Origin: Cryptomeria japonica
Lineage: Eukaryota; Streptophyta; Pinopsida; Cupressales; Cupressaceae
Reading direction: 5' to 3'
Length of the DNA: 64,000 bases
Assembly: GCF_030272615.1 (NCBI RefSeq)
Contig: NC_081409.1
Coordinates: 617,013,755-617,077,754 of the forward strand
Under the pieces are notes generated by a model. It had not been told where the DNA came from. It saw only the letters and a list, made by a program, of their open reading frames with translations, and ran no database searches. The position numbers and the translations under genes are program-made. Of the stretch, positions 37,028-46,955 are shown one piece after another; positions within the stretch are counted from its first letter, which is position 1; each line of letters begins with the position of its first letter.

Positions 37028-38921
37028 TTGCACATTCTTTTCAGATGTGTCTATCCACGGATGATAACATTTGTGTGTCAGTTGTCAGAGGTTAATTGGG
37101 CTCATATTGATTTGTGCGGATTGACCCACCTTCTTGATTTACCTAATATCTATGTGAATCATGGAATGCTGACTGTGCTTGTAGAGAGATTCTATTATGA
37201 GAATAACACATTCCATTTTCCAGTTGGGGAGATGATCATCACTCCTGAGGATGTTTATAGGATTCTTCGTATCCCTTTTGTTGGGGATAAGGTGGATTAA
37301 GATGCAACGCAACTTCCTAGGTTATTCATTGTTAGACATGTTTTTCAAAGATCCTGACATTTTGACACATTCTATCAGTTGGGATGTGATGATGACCAGG
37401 TAGAGTGGGGACTTCCCACTTGCTTGCGTCTTGGCAAGTTTTATCGACTGCTTTCTAACGCTGAACATGGGACAATAGGGTTTTTTATGTGGATGGTGCA
37501 GGATGCTGGAGAGGCTTATTGAGACCCCTTAGAGGTTAGGTTGGGGCTCTTGTTTATTAGCACACATGTATCGCGAGATGCATGAGATTGTATATAGGGA
37601 GAGGAAGAGTATGGCTGCAGGAGTTTTGATTTTATAGGTATGGGCCTGGGAGCACCTTCCAGTTTGCAGGTCGATTGTAAATGACGTCAGGGATCCTGGT
37701 CAGCCCATTGTATACAGATATTCAGGATATGTCACTCAGCCCCATCTCGGCAAGACAAATTTTTGGAGATGACAACTGGATGATTTGATAGCCGTGACAT
37801 GGAGATCGTATAGGGGTCTAGAGCCATGAGATGATTAGAGGGTTGTTCGCAGGGATTTTTTCATGACTCATCCACTCATCAGTAGATCACAGACAATAGT
37901 CAAGCGATTCATTGTTTCCCGAGTGATGAGGCAGTATGGTAGACCTCAAGGGATCTCGTAGGAGTACACTACATTTGCATGTTATGCAGATGAGGAGAGG
38001 TAGGGATGGGCACCGAGACTATCTTATGCCTTGAGTATGCAGGAGCTGACTGGATTACAACGTCTCAGATGGGACTATATGGATGATATTGCAGATGCGG
38101 GGGTCTTGCCCCACTATAGGGATTGGTTCCAACAGCATCCATTCCCAAGATTTATGGATCCATCTGAGTAGGTACCTCGCATAGAGGAGATAGAGGATGA
38201 TGCCCCCGCGCAGGGATAGGGATAGGGACAGAGACAGGGACAAAGAGCCGAGGCTTCGAGGCGGGTAGGTGGTGATCCTGGTGCTAGTAGCAGTGGGGTA
38301 CCAACTGGTGGTAGACAACAAAGAGGAGAGGGCGGATCCCTAGGTATGGTTGGAGTGAGACTTAGTGGAGTGAGAGTGTTGGAGGGTGGAGGAGAGGGCA
38401 GTGCCAAGACAGGTTTGACAAAGGAGAGAGGAGCAGGGGGAGTTGGAGGCAGAGATGGAGGAGGAGATGGAGGCGAAGAGCCTGCGAGCGATTAGGGGGC
38501 TGACACTACGCGGTCGATGAGAGTACGCCTAGCGAGTTTGTAGTCACAACTGACAGTGGCACAGACTCAGCTGGCAGAGCAAGACCGACAGCTAGCGGAT
38601 CTTAGAGGGGAGAGAGATCGGCAACTAGAGGATCTTAGAGAGAAGAGAGATCGTCAGCTAGCTGATCTTAGAGCAGAGTGTGATCGTCAAGTTGCAGTGA
38701 TGAGGGTAGAGCAAGACACTCTTCAACATGAGGTTCTCCATCAGACGAGTCGAGCAACTTATTATGTTGTGGCTTACAATGTAGTTGTTCCAATAGCACA
38801 ACATGTTGTACCATATTCACAGTATATGGCTCGATCTGAGGGAGATTGGGCACCTCGTCAGGATCTCGGTTAGCAGGCTCCACCTCCTCCACCAGGAGAT
38901 GAGGGAGAGGCCGAGAGCTAG
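37028..38921 (+). pseudogene. Plant mobile domain (PMD) gene carried antisense in the Tat element
   Basis: PMD proteins (aminotransferase-like, plant mobile domain) occur in plant transposons and in host silencing factors such as Arabidopsis MAIN/MAIL1. Here the frame shows LCGLTHLLDLPNIYVNHGM, TVLVERFYYENNTFHFPVGE and MIITPEDVYRILRIPF (37080-37290). In further frames come QVEWGLPTCLRLGKFYRLL, VWAWEHLPVCRSIV (about 37635-37680) and LRWDYMDDIADAGVLPHYRD (about 38060-38120). A Gly/Pro-rich linker follows, then a coiled coil of repeated RDRQLADLR/ERDRQLEDLR heptads (about 38560-38720) and a proline-rich end at 38919-38921. At least five stops and two frameshifts disable it. Opposite orientation, between integrase and the 3' LTR, matches the extra antisense ORFs described for Tat elements. 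Confidence 0.8.
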
Positions 38922-39108
38922 ATATATTTTTTTGTAGCTCTGAGATATTTTGTAGACACACCCATTTTTTGTAGCCCTTATGATTCTTGCTCCAATGAGA
39001 GTTTGTATATGTCAGTTGACATTATTTTTTACACTGAGACTTCATGATTATATATATATGAGATCTGATTAGACTTCATAGTACTCGTGTTGATCGATTA
39101 TGAGATGT
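38922..39108. other. Possible 3' UTR of the PMD gene
   Basis: T-rich sequence with ttttttgtag and (ta)n tracts between the PMD stop and the TR-GAG insertion site. It continues in the same AT-rich style after the insertion (46961 onward). No coding potential. Confidence 0.3.
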
Positions 39109-39113
39109 CTTCT

Positions 39114-40343
39114 TGTAAAGCGGAAAATCGCGATCAAACCCTAGTTGCTCTCCCCTCTTCCAACTCCAAGGAGAGAGAAGGGAGATTCACTAGGGTTGAT
39201 GGTTTTCACTTAGGGGAGAGACTTTACATTCAAAAGAGGGGTTGAAACCCACAAGATCCAATCCCATACAATGCAAGATTGGATGCTAAATGTGTTTCAA
39301 GGGTTAAGAAATCAAGGCTACCCTCTTTTGTAAAGAATGTTGATAGAAGAATTAAGCTAGGAATGCATAGAAAGTGACAAAGATTCGCTCATAAACTGAG
39401 ATAGGGATATAGGATGAAGCTGCAGACCTGGAATTAGTAGTAAAATGTCGATACGGCGCTGTCCTGCAAATTTGAGCAAAAGTTGTCAGGACGATGGCGC
39501 CCGAGCGCCACGGTACTCCGAAAAATCCGCGAAACGAAGGGGGATCTGTTCGTCTCTGCACAAGGATTCTAGATCTTCAATTTCAGCCGCGTACCTGCAA
39601 CCTACACACAGAAAAGCGAAGACGATTGGGGGGTTAGGGATTAGGGGTTTGCCTTTAGGTCAAACCCCGGTTTTGGAATTAACCAAGAAATGAGCAATGC
39701 TGTAAATGTAAATGTCTGTAATGTAAAACAAGTACTAATACCTTGTTGTAAGGATGTTTGTATCCTTATGTGCGAAGGTATAGATGTTGTATGTTGTATG
39801 TTGTAGTAGTATGTAGTAAGTGATCTCCTCTTCAATGGTTGAATCCTTGTCTTGAATGCAACACTTAGCCTTGAATGGAGACTTGAAATGATCAATTGCT
39901 TGAAGGAATGCTTGAATGCTTGAATGCTTGAGTATAATTTCCATGCTTTTTCCATCATCTCGAATGAAAGAGGAAAATGTAGTTTATATACTTGTCATTT
40001 AGGGCTGATAGACTAATTTTCCCGACCTTAGGCCGACTAGGAAAGATAATTTTCCAATTTGCAAACATAAAGACCTGAAGTCCAAAAGAGACCGGGCCCA
40101 AAATAGGACCCAGGGACCAAGGCACTGGGCGCCATGGTCCTGGGGGACCAGGGCGCTGGGCGCTCTGGTCCCACCTCCCGGGACAGCAGGGTGCAAAGGA
40201 GGTTCAGGCTAGGGTGCAAGAAAATGCAGTTTTCAGTGTCATAATCAGGTTTCGGGGTCTCCATTCAGGTTGCGTGTTGCGTCGCCATCGTGAAGACCGA
40301 AATGCAGTCGAAATTGCAAGTGTCGCAATTTTAGGACGCTACA
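39114..40343 (-). repeat. 3' LTR of the TR-GAG element (1230 bp)
   Basis: Nearly identical to 45695-46955. A TATA-like box (agtttatata, 39981-39990, reading tatataaact on the minus strand) lies about 350 bp into the LTR, with U3 to its right. The small frames (69-105 codons) repeated in both LTRs are by-products of the duplication. Confidence 0.95.
40113..40173 (-). promoter_or_regulatory. Palindromic GC-rich U3 repeats, two copies
   Basis: Two about 30-bp units around ggaccagggcgctgggcgcc, each able to fold as a near-perfect hairpin (ggaccagggcgc pairing with gcgccctggtcc). They lie in U3 about 130-190 bp upstream of the TATA-like box, where enhancers usually sit. The regulatory role is inference. 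Confidence 0.5.
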
Positions 40344-40361
40344 TTTAGCCCCCACTTTAGC
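40344..40361 (-). other. Polypurine tract of the TR-GAG element
   Basis: Minus strand reads GCTAAAGTGGGGGCTAAA directly before the LTR start TGTAGCG. Similar words occur at about 40454 and 40749 (agcccccagtgg, agcccccaagtg on the + strand). Confidence 0.8.
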
Positions 40362-41095
40362 AAGAGTATAAGCGTATGCTCATACTTCCGGTAAAGTACA
40401 AGGAAACAACATTGAAAAACTTTCACCACGTCCAGGAGGCAAGATACACTAAGCCCCCAGTGGACTAAGGATCTTACGACTTCGATTGACAAAGTAAAAG
40501 GGAAGCTCACGAGGGAGAACCATGACTGTCAGTAGTAAGGTTCCCTCACTATGAGTCATGCAAGAAAGATATCAAAAATTTTCAAGGCAAAGCTAAATTT
40601 GTCAAGAAATTTTCAAGTATCTTGAAAAGATATGAACGGGATGTATGCCCCCCTACGTTAAAGCGATCGCACACGCCTCACCGGGGGTGATTGCTTTAAG
40701 GTAGTGATACATATAAGAAATGCAAAAGGAGCACGTTATCGCAAGGATTTAGCCCCCAAGTGTGAGATAAGCCCAAGGATAATAGACACAAAACACAAAG
40801 CACGAGGTGCCTTCGCTTTCCTCGGGGTCAGTATGCTGTATGATAATTCATGTATATCATATGTATGTATGCATAATTGTTCTTCATTCCCCAATCAAGG
40901 AAGGTCACCTAGAAGAAGGGAACACATGTGTCTTTTGAGTCAACATGAGAGAGATCGTTAGATCTCAATGCTTTGCATCATTCTCAAGTAGACAACACTA
41001 AGGACAACAAATAGAAGAATGAGAATAACATATAGAAGAAGTAACGAAAGAGAGGAGGAGAGAATCTGCTATGCTAATGAAACTAGTCTAGCACG
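40362..41095 (-). other. 3' untranslated region of the TR-GAG element
   Basis: About 730 bp between the gag stop and the polypurine tract. No coding domain. Contains two extra polypurine-like words and the semi-palindromic cacgcctcaccgggggtgat at about 40674. Confidence 0.6.
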
Positions 41096-44000
41096 TCATC
41101 TACCCCCCCGATCTTGCTGATCAATGTTTCGGGAAGGTAGGGAACACGCTAGAGGAGGAACATTCAACACAACAGATGGAGCTATCACAAGATCCAAACA
41201 AGGGCTATGTTTATATCCCAAGCCACGGTGTTCTTGTCTAGGAGCTAGGATAAGTGCTTTAGAAAATTCGTTAGATAAATGGTTATCAATATCAACAAGT
41301 TCATATTCACTATCAGAATGAATAGGAGAAGTAGCATTTTCATCATGAATAACATTTTCATCTATATCATCATCAAGATTTATAAAAATAGGATCTTTAA
41401 CTCGCACAGGGTCAAGACCATCATGCATCTTTTGTTTTGGAGATTTTGGAGAAAATGGAATAATGCTTGTTGAAGGTGTTTTTGGAGATTGCAAAGTTTG
41501 AGAAGTAGCTGCTTGAGCTCTAAGACGACGCTTTCGTCGGCATTCACGTGCAGAATGATTTCGCCTAGTCTTAGTAGGAAGTGGAGAAGATTGAGGAGGA
41601 GGAATGTTCTCATCCTTATCACTTGGGTGTTTAGGTTGTGGTCTCTTAGGCTGGATAATAGGAGAAGAAGAAGGTCTCTTCTCTCTATAAAAAGAAGGAG
41701 GAGGGACTGCTCCATACAAAGGAGGAATATTTGGTTTAGGAAGAAGACCAAGTCCATCATGACGAGGAGGTATAGGTCTACTTTTAGAAGGTTTATTAGG
41801 CATAGACATAATCACATCCATGGGAACGAGTTGGGAATCTTCTTGAGGAAAGACATTAGTTTTATCTTTCAAAGGAAGAACTTTCTTCTCAAGAATGATA
41901 GGAATATCAAGTTTGGGTGTTCTAGGTTCACTTAGAGATAGGATCATATCTGTTTTCCACTTTTGATAAGATTTGAAAAGATGATCACTTCGCGGAGGAA
42001 GAGATTGGAATTGTTTAGGCCAAAAGTAATCAATAGGAACGCTAGAAGTTCTTTCAGCTGGTTTAAAGAGACTATGATTGACAGTAACAACTTCACCATT
42101 ATGGGGAAATTTCAAACACTTATGAATAGGAGAAGCAATAGCTTTCATGGAAGATAGCCAAGGATAGCCAAGCTTCACATGAAATTGTTCGGATGAAGGA
42201 ATAATAGCAAAGTTCACATCAAGGGATTTGTTATGGACCTCAATAGGCAATGTAATAGAACCAATTGCAGGAGAAGAAAATGCATCAAATAGTTTCACAA
42301 TCACATCTATTTTGTCATATATCACATGATTCAATTGCAAAGTAAAAAGAAATTCTTTAGTAATAACATTAATCATGCACGAAGGATCAATAAGCACTCC
42401 ATGGCAAGGTGTATTCTTGACTTTTGCAACTATGTATAAAGGACCATCAGGTGCCCTAATGGTTTCACTGGAATCAAATGTGATGGAAGGTTCTTTAGGG
42501 TTTTCTTGTTGCTCTACAAAGTTAATCACATTCGGAGTCATAGACACAAGACCATCAGATGAGAGAGAGGAATCATTAGCCTCAATTGCATTAGAGGTAT
42601 GAGAAGGTAATGGATCAGTGAAAATCTGAAGATTTTGATTAGGAGGAGCTACAGATGTATTGCCTTTATCATTCACTCCAGAAACAGAAATAGTATTATT
42701 ATCAATCAAATCTTGAATTTTACCCTTTAAAGAAAAACATTTTTCAGTATCATGCCCAGGCTGACGATGAAATTGACAAAAAGCTTTGTTATCAAAATAA
42801 GGTGAAGTAATCTTTGCAGGATCAATTTGCCTTATAGGAGGAAGAGTAAGCACATTTTGTTCCAATAACTTATTCATAATACTATGCAATGATTCATTCA
42901 AAGGAGTATACTTTCTTTCTTTCTTGAAAAATTTAGAAATAGGAGGCACACCTGATGCTGCATTCACATTGTTGTTGATGACGTTTTCATTGAATTTGAT
43001 GGAATCTCTGCTCGGTTTAAACTTCCCAAATGGTTGTTGACTGCTATCACCCTTATCACTCGGAGCCATAGGATGTAATTGTTCCATTTGACTCACAGTC
43101 AGTTGATAATTGTGAAGAGTTGCACACAACTGTTGGAAAGAAGTAAACTCAGAAAATAGAAGTTTATCTCGAATATCTTTTTGTAAATTAGAAATAAAGA
43201 TTCTTTGAATATCATTGTCAAGCACTGGAAAAGAAATTTGAGCATACAAATGCTTATATCTACCAATGAAATTAGTCACTTTCTCTTTAACACCTTGTTT
43301 ACAATGCATTAAATCAATCAAAGTAACTTTAGGACTTATATTGTTTTGAAATTGTTGAATGAAAGCATTTGCAAGTTGTTCGAAAGAAGTAATAGAGTAG
43401 GAAGGCAACGAGCAATACCATTGTAGAGCTTTATCTCTTAATGTTCTAGTAAATAGTTTTGCAAGCAACCTTTGGTCATAAGCAAAATCAGTACATATTG
43501 TTTGAAAAGTCTTAACATGTGTTAGAGGATCACCTTTACCATTATAAAGCTCCAAATGCGGGATTTCAACATGTTTAGGAGGGATAGCTCGAACAATGTC
43601 AAGAGAAAGTGGGCTCGCAACATCAAATGTGGGCACACTGAACTTAGATTGATTCATAGAGGCAATTTGTTGCTGTAAAGAAGAGACAGTTTGTGCAAGA
43701 TTGTTAATGGTCGCTTCAGTCGAAGAGTTCATATTAGACGTGTTGGATTGTGATGGAGGTGTTATGTTATTGAAAGAAGGTAAAGAGTAAGGTGGTGGGA
43801 CTCTATGATAATTAGTCATAGGAGATGATTGGACAGGAGGAACACTACAAGGAGGAATAGAATGATTGAATGAATTGCCCCCTTGCATCATGTTCATTTG
43901 TGGAGATGTAATAGGAACACTCATTGAAGGGATGAATGAAGAAATCGGATTGAATGAAGGAAGAGGGTTAATTGAAGAGGAAGGATTGCCCCCATGACTG

Positions 44001-44421
44001 GTGATCATAGGAGGAATGTCTTGTGTAGAAGTAGCCATTATGTTTGATGTAAAGGTAGGTATGCTAGCAATAGAAGTCATCAAAGGAATAGAATGATTGA
44101 CTTGAGTAGGAGGTTGTGTATAACCCAAATTTTCAGCACAACTTTCATAGGCATCACATTCAAATCCACAATGTGTGCAATACCACGCAAAATATCAATT
44201 CCATTCTTATCACTTTGAAGCATATGTTTTAGACCCTCAATTAAAGGAAGAGCTTGACTATCAGGGTATTCTTGAGACATCCATTGTCGAAAATCATCAA
44301 ATTGGTTATCCAATTTCGAAAGTTGTTCTTCAGAAACCTCATGGAGAGCTTCTTCATCATTAGGAGGATTAGAGGAATTATCCATGTCCTTGTTAAAAAG
44401 GCTATTCGAATTAGGTTCCAT
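41096..44421 (-). CDS. Gag polyprotein with protease-like domain (TR-GAG), one frameshift
   Basis: Gag forms the particle that packages retrotransposon RNA. The N-terminal piece starts at ATG 44421 (MEPNSNSLF). A frameshift at about 44185-44200 passes into the frame that stays open from 44194 to 41096; its longest ATG-started part is 1010 codons. That frame opens with a Cys-rich CTHCGFECDAYESC stretch, then a long Pro/Ser/Asn-rich segment and a gag capsid domain (KALQWYCSLPSYSITSFEQL, FIQQFQNNI, VTNFIGRYKHL). A zinc-knuckle-like FCQFHRQPGHDTEKCFSLKG follows. The retropepsin-like domain has GVLIDPSCMINVI, where D-P-S replaces D-T/S-G, and VKLGYPWLSSMKAI. The C-terminus is Pro/Lys/Arg-rich, with G-patch-like HDGLGLLPKPNIPP and RGLGYKHSP. 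Unlike every neighbour, 1010 codons stay open. Protease activity is doubtful. Confidence 0.85.
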
Positions 44422-45672
44422 CTCCTCAGTAGTTAAACCTCGGAAAGACTTAATTCTACGGCTTCGTCTAACGGGAATAGTTTAAGTAGGGCTTATTGTT
44501 GTAAAACTCATGCACTAGAGAGAGAGAGAAAGTTTTGAATTTAGAGGTAGCAATTTTCAGTAAAATCAGCCAATCTTCCAGATTTAAGCTGTTAAATACA
44601 ATCAGGACAATCTCCCGAAATTTCAGAAAAAATGTCAGGGACCGTGGCGCTTCGGAGTGCACACGGTCCCGGCAACTTTTTTCAAAATTTGCAGGGATGA
44701 AAGTTATGATGATTTTAGAGCTAATCTGAAAAAATTGAGTGGTTTTACGATCTGTAGATAGGCCAAATTAAAGTTGCAATCTCGAAATTGAACCCTACCA
44801 AGATTGTCGAAAAATGCAAAAATTTGAATTTTGAAAAAGAGAGGGAAACTGAAATTTTGAATGTTATGATTTTAGAGGGAATGTCAAGAGCAATGCAAGT
44901 TTTGAAATTTAAAAATTGACTCAATTTCACGCAAAATTCAATTTTGAAAGCGGAAATTAAAGTTGTTGTAATTAAGCACTTAATTTCAAAAGTCACAAAT
45001 TGCAAGAATTTGAATAAAGCACTGAAATTTCGAATGAATGTTAACACACTTTTCAGACTTAGGACCGTAAGAAACACAATTTTGACACAAATTTCAATTT
45101 CAACAATTTTTGAATGATTAGAAGCGTTAATCCAAGCAATCCCTAGACCAACTTTGACTGTAATTTTGAAGGTGTTAAAATTGATAAAATCAGCCAAAAT
45201 TCTGGATTTTAGCAGGAAAATATAGTAAGATCTCGCTCCCGAAATTTCGGAAAAAATGTCGGGGACGATGGCGCTCGGAGTGCACACGGTCCTCGCAACT
45301 TTTTTCCAAATTTTCAGGGATGAAAGATATTGTGATTTTATTGCGGAATCCAAAGTTACAGCTGATTTGGAGATGTTTTGATCAGTGAAATTGTCGGACA
45401 AAGGTTGAATCAAGAGGGTTTCAAAAATTAGGGTTTTGACACTTAACCACTTAATTTTCAAAATTAAAGCACAAATATGAATTGATAATTTGTAATAGAA
45501 GGGTAGATCTGAAACAAGCATTAATAATTAAACATTTCACAAGTTTAATTACTTAAAAAGAAAATTTAGGGTTTTTATGCAATTAACCTCTAAAATTTTG
45601 CAAAAGATCAAACATGGAAATGTAATCAAGGAATCCAATTTTCAGATCTAACTATGAATAATCAGAAAGGAT
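44422..45672 (-). other. Long leader of the TR-GAG element with an internal 110-bp direct repeat
   Basis: 1.25 kb between primer site and gag ATG. 44610-44725 and 45228-45340 are direct repeats sharing cccgaaattt, aaaaaatgtc, gtgcacacggtcc and cagggatgaaag. A looser copy of the gacgatggcgc motif lies in the LTRs (about 39490, 46071). A minus-strand frame of 258 codons (44745-45521) crosses the region but shows no domain and has the Phe/Ile/Lys-rich composition of AT-rich noncoding DNA. Confidence 0.6.
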
Positions 45673-45691
45673 GTTCACGTCAAGTTCACCA
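45673..45691 (-). other. Primer-binding-site candidate of the TR-GAG element
   Basis: Minus strand reads TGGTGAACTTGACGTGAAC, three bases inside the LTR end. It begins TGG, complementary to a tRNA CCA end. It is not the initiator Met site, and I could not assign the tRNA. Confidence 0.55.
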
Positions 45692-45694
45692 AAA

Positions 45695-46955
45695 TGTAAA
45701 GCGGAAAATCGCGATCGAACCGTAGTTGCTCTCCCCTCTTCCAACTCCAAGGAGAGAGAAGGGAGATTCACTAGGGTTGATGGTTTTCACTTAGGGGAGA
45801 GACTTTACATTCAAAAGAGGGGTTGAAACCCACAAGATCCAATCCCATACAATGCAAGATTGGATGCTAAATGTGTTTCAAGGGTTAAGAAAGCAAGGCT
45901 ACCCTCTTTTGTAAAGAATGTTGATAGAAGAATTAAGCTAGGAATGCATAGAAAGTGACAAAGATTCGCTCATAAACTGAGATAGGGATATAGGATGAAG
46001 CTGCAGACCTGGAATTAGCAGTAAAATGTTGATACAGCGCTGTCCTGCAAATTTGAACAAAAGTTGTCGGGACGATGGCGCCCGAGTGCCACGGTCCTCC
46101 GAAAAATCCGCGAAATGAAGGGGGATCTATTCGTCTCTGCACAAGGATTCTAGATCTTCAATTTCAGCCGCGTACCTGCAACCTACACACAGAAAAGCGA
46201 AGACGATTGGGGGATTAGGGATTAGGGGTTTGCCTTTAGGTCAAACCCTGGTTTTGGAATTAACCAAGAAATGAGCAATGCTGTAAATGTAAATGTCTGT
46301 AATGTAAAACAAGTACTAATACCTTGTTGTAAGGATGTTTGTATCCTTATGTGTGAAGGTATAGATGTTGTATGTTGTATGTTGTAGTAGTATGTAGTAA
46401 GTGATCTCCTCTTCAATGGTTGAATCCTTGTCTTGAATGCAACACTTAGCCTTGAATGGAGACTTGAAATGATCAATTGCTTGAAGGAATGCTTGAATGC
46501 TTGAATGCTTGAGTATAATTTCCACGCTTTTTCCATCATCTCGAATGAAAGAGGAAAATGTAGTTTATATACTTGTCATTTAGGGCTGATAGACTGATTT
46601 TCCCGACCTTAGGCCGACCAGGAAAGATAATTTTCCAATTTGCAAACATAAAGACCCGAAGTCCAAAAGAGACCGGGCCCAAAATAGGACCCAGGGACCA
46701 GGGCGCTGGGCGCCATGGTCCTGGGGGACCAGGGCGCTGGGCGCCCTGGTCCTGAAGGACCAGGGCACTGGGCGCTCTGGTCCCACCTCCCGGCACAACA
46801 GGGTGCAAAGGAGGTTCAGGCCAGGGTGCAAGAAAATGCAGTTTTCAGTGTCATAATCAGGTTTGGGGGTCTCCATTCAGGTTGCGTGTTGTGTCGCCAT
46901 CGTGAAGACCGAAATGCAGTCGAAATTGCAAGTGTCGCAATTTTAGGACGCTACA
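45695..46955 (-). repeat. 5' LTR of the TR-GAG element (1261 bp)
   Basis: Partner of 39114-40343. The 31-bp excess is explained by one extra palindromic U3 unit. TATA-like atataaact lies at about 46562-46571 (minus strand), placing the transcription start near 46530. Confidence 0.95.
46695..46784 (-). promoter_or_regulatory. Palindromic GC-rich U3 repeats, three copies
   Basis: Three units of ggaccagggcgctgggcgcc type; the middle one, with gcgccctggtcc, gives a 12-bp perfect stem around a 3-base loop. The other LTR has two units, so copy number changed at or after insertion. Confidence 0.55.

Larger units (their letters stand above)
39114..46955 (-). mobile_element. Complete gag-only LTR element (TR-GAG type), 7842 bp, TSD CTTCT
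   Basis: Two LTRs (39114-40343 and 45695-46955) start TGTAAAGCGG and end GACGCTACA. Perfect CTTCT duplications flank it (39109-39113, 46956-46960). A polypurine tract abuts the left LTR and a primer-site-like sequence abuts the right one, so it lies on the minus strand. The 5.35-kb interior encodes only Gag plus a protease-like domain, with no integrase, RT or RNase H. The LTRs differ at roughly 26 of 1230 positions (about 2%, by eye), plus a 31-bp repeat copy. It would need an autonomous Gypsy relative for replication. Confidence 0.92.

Noticed and set aside
38055-38407. Two minus-strand frames rich in Ser/Leu/Pro
   Set aside because: Shadows of the Gly-rich linker of the PMD gene, which reads sensibly on the + strand.
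39352-40264. Small frames repeated in both TR-GAG LTRs (also 45933-46876)
   Set aside because: Identical in both copies only because LTRs are duplicated. No domain, and they overlap promoter sequence.
44745-45521. 258-codon minus-strand frame in the TR-GAG leader
   Set aside because: No domain, AT-driven Phe/Ile/Lys/Leu composition, spans an internal direct repeat, and ends close to the primer site. It is long for chance, so I note it but do not call it a gene.
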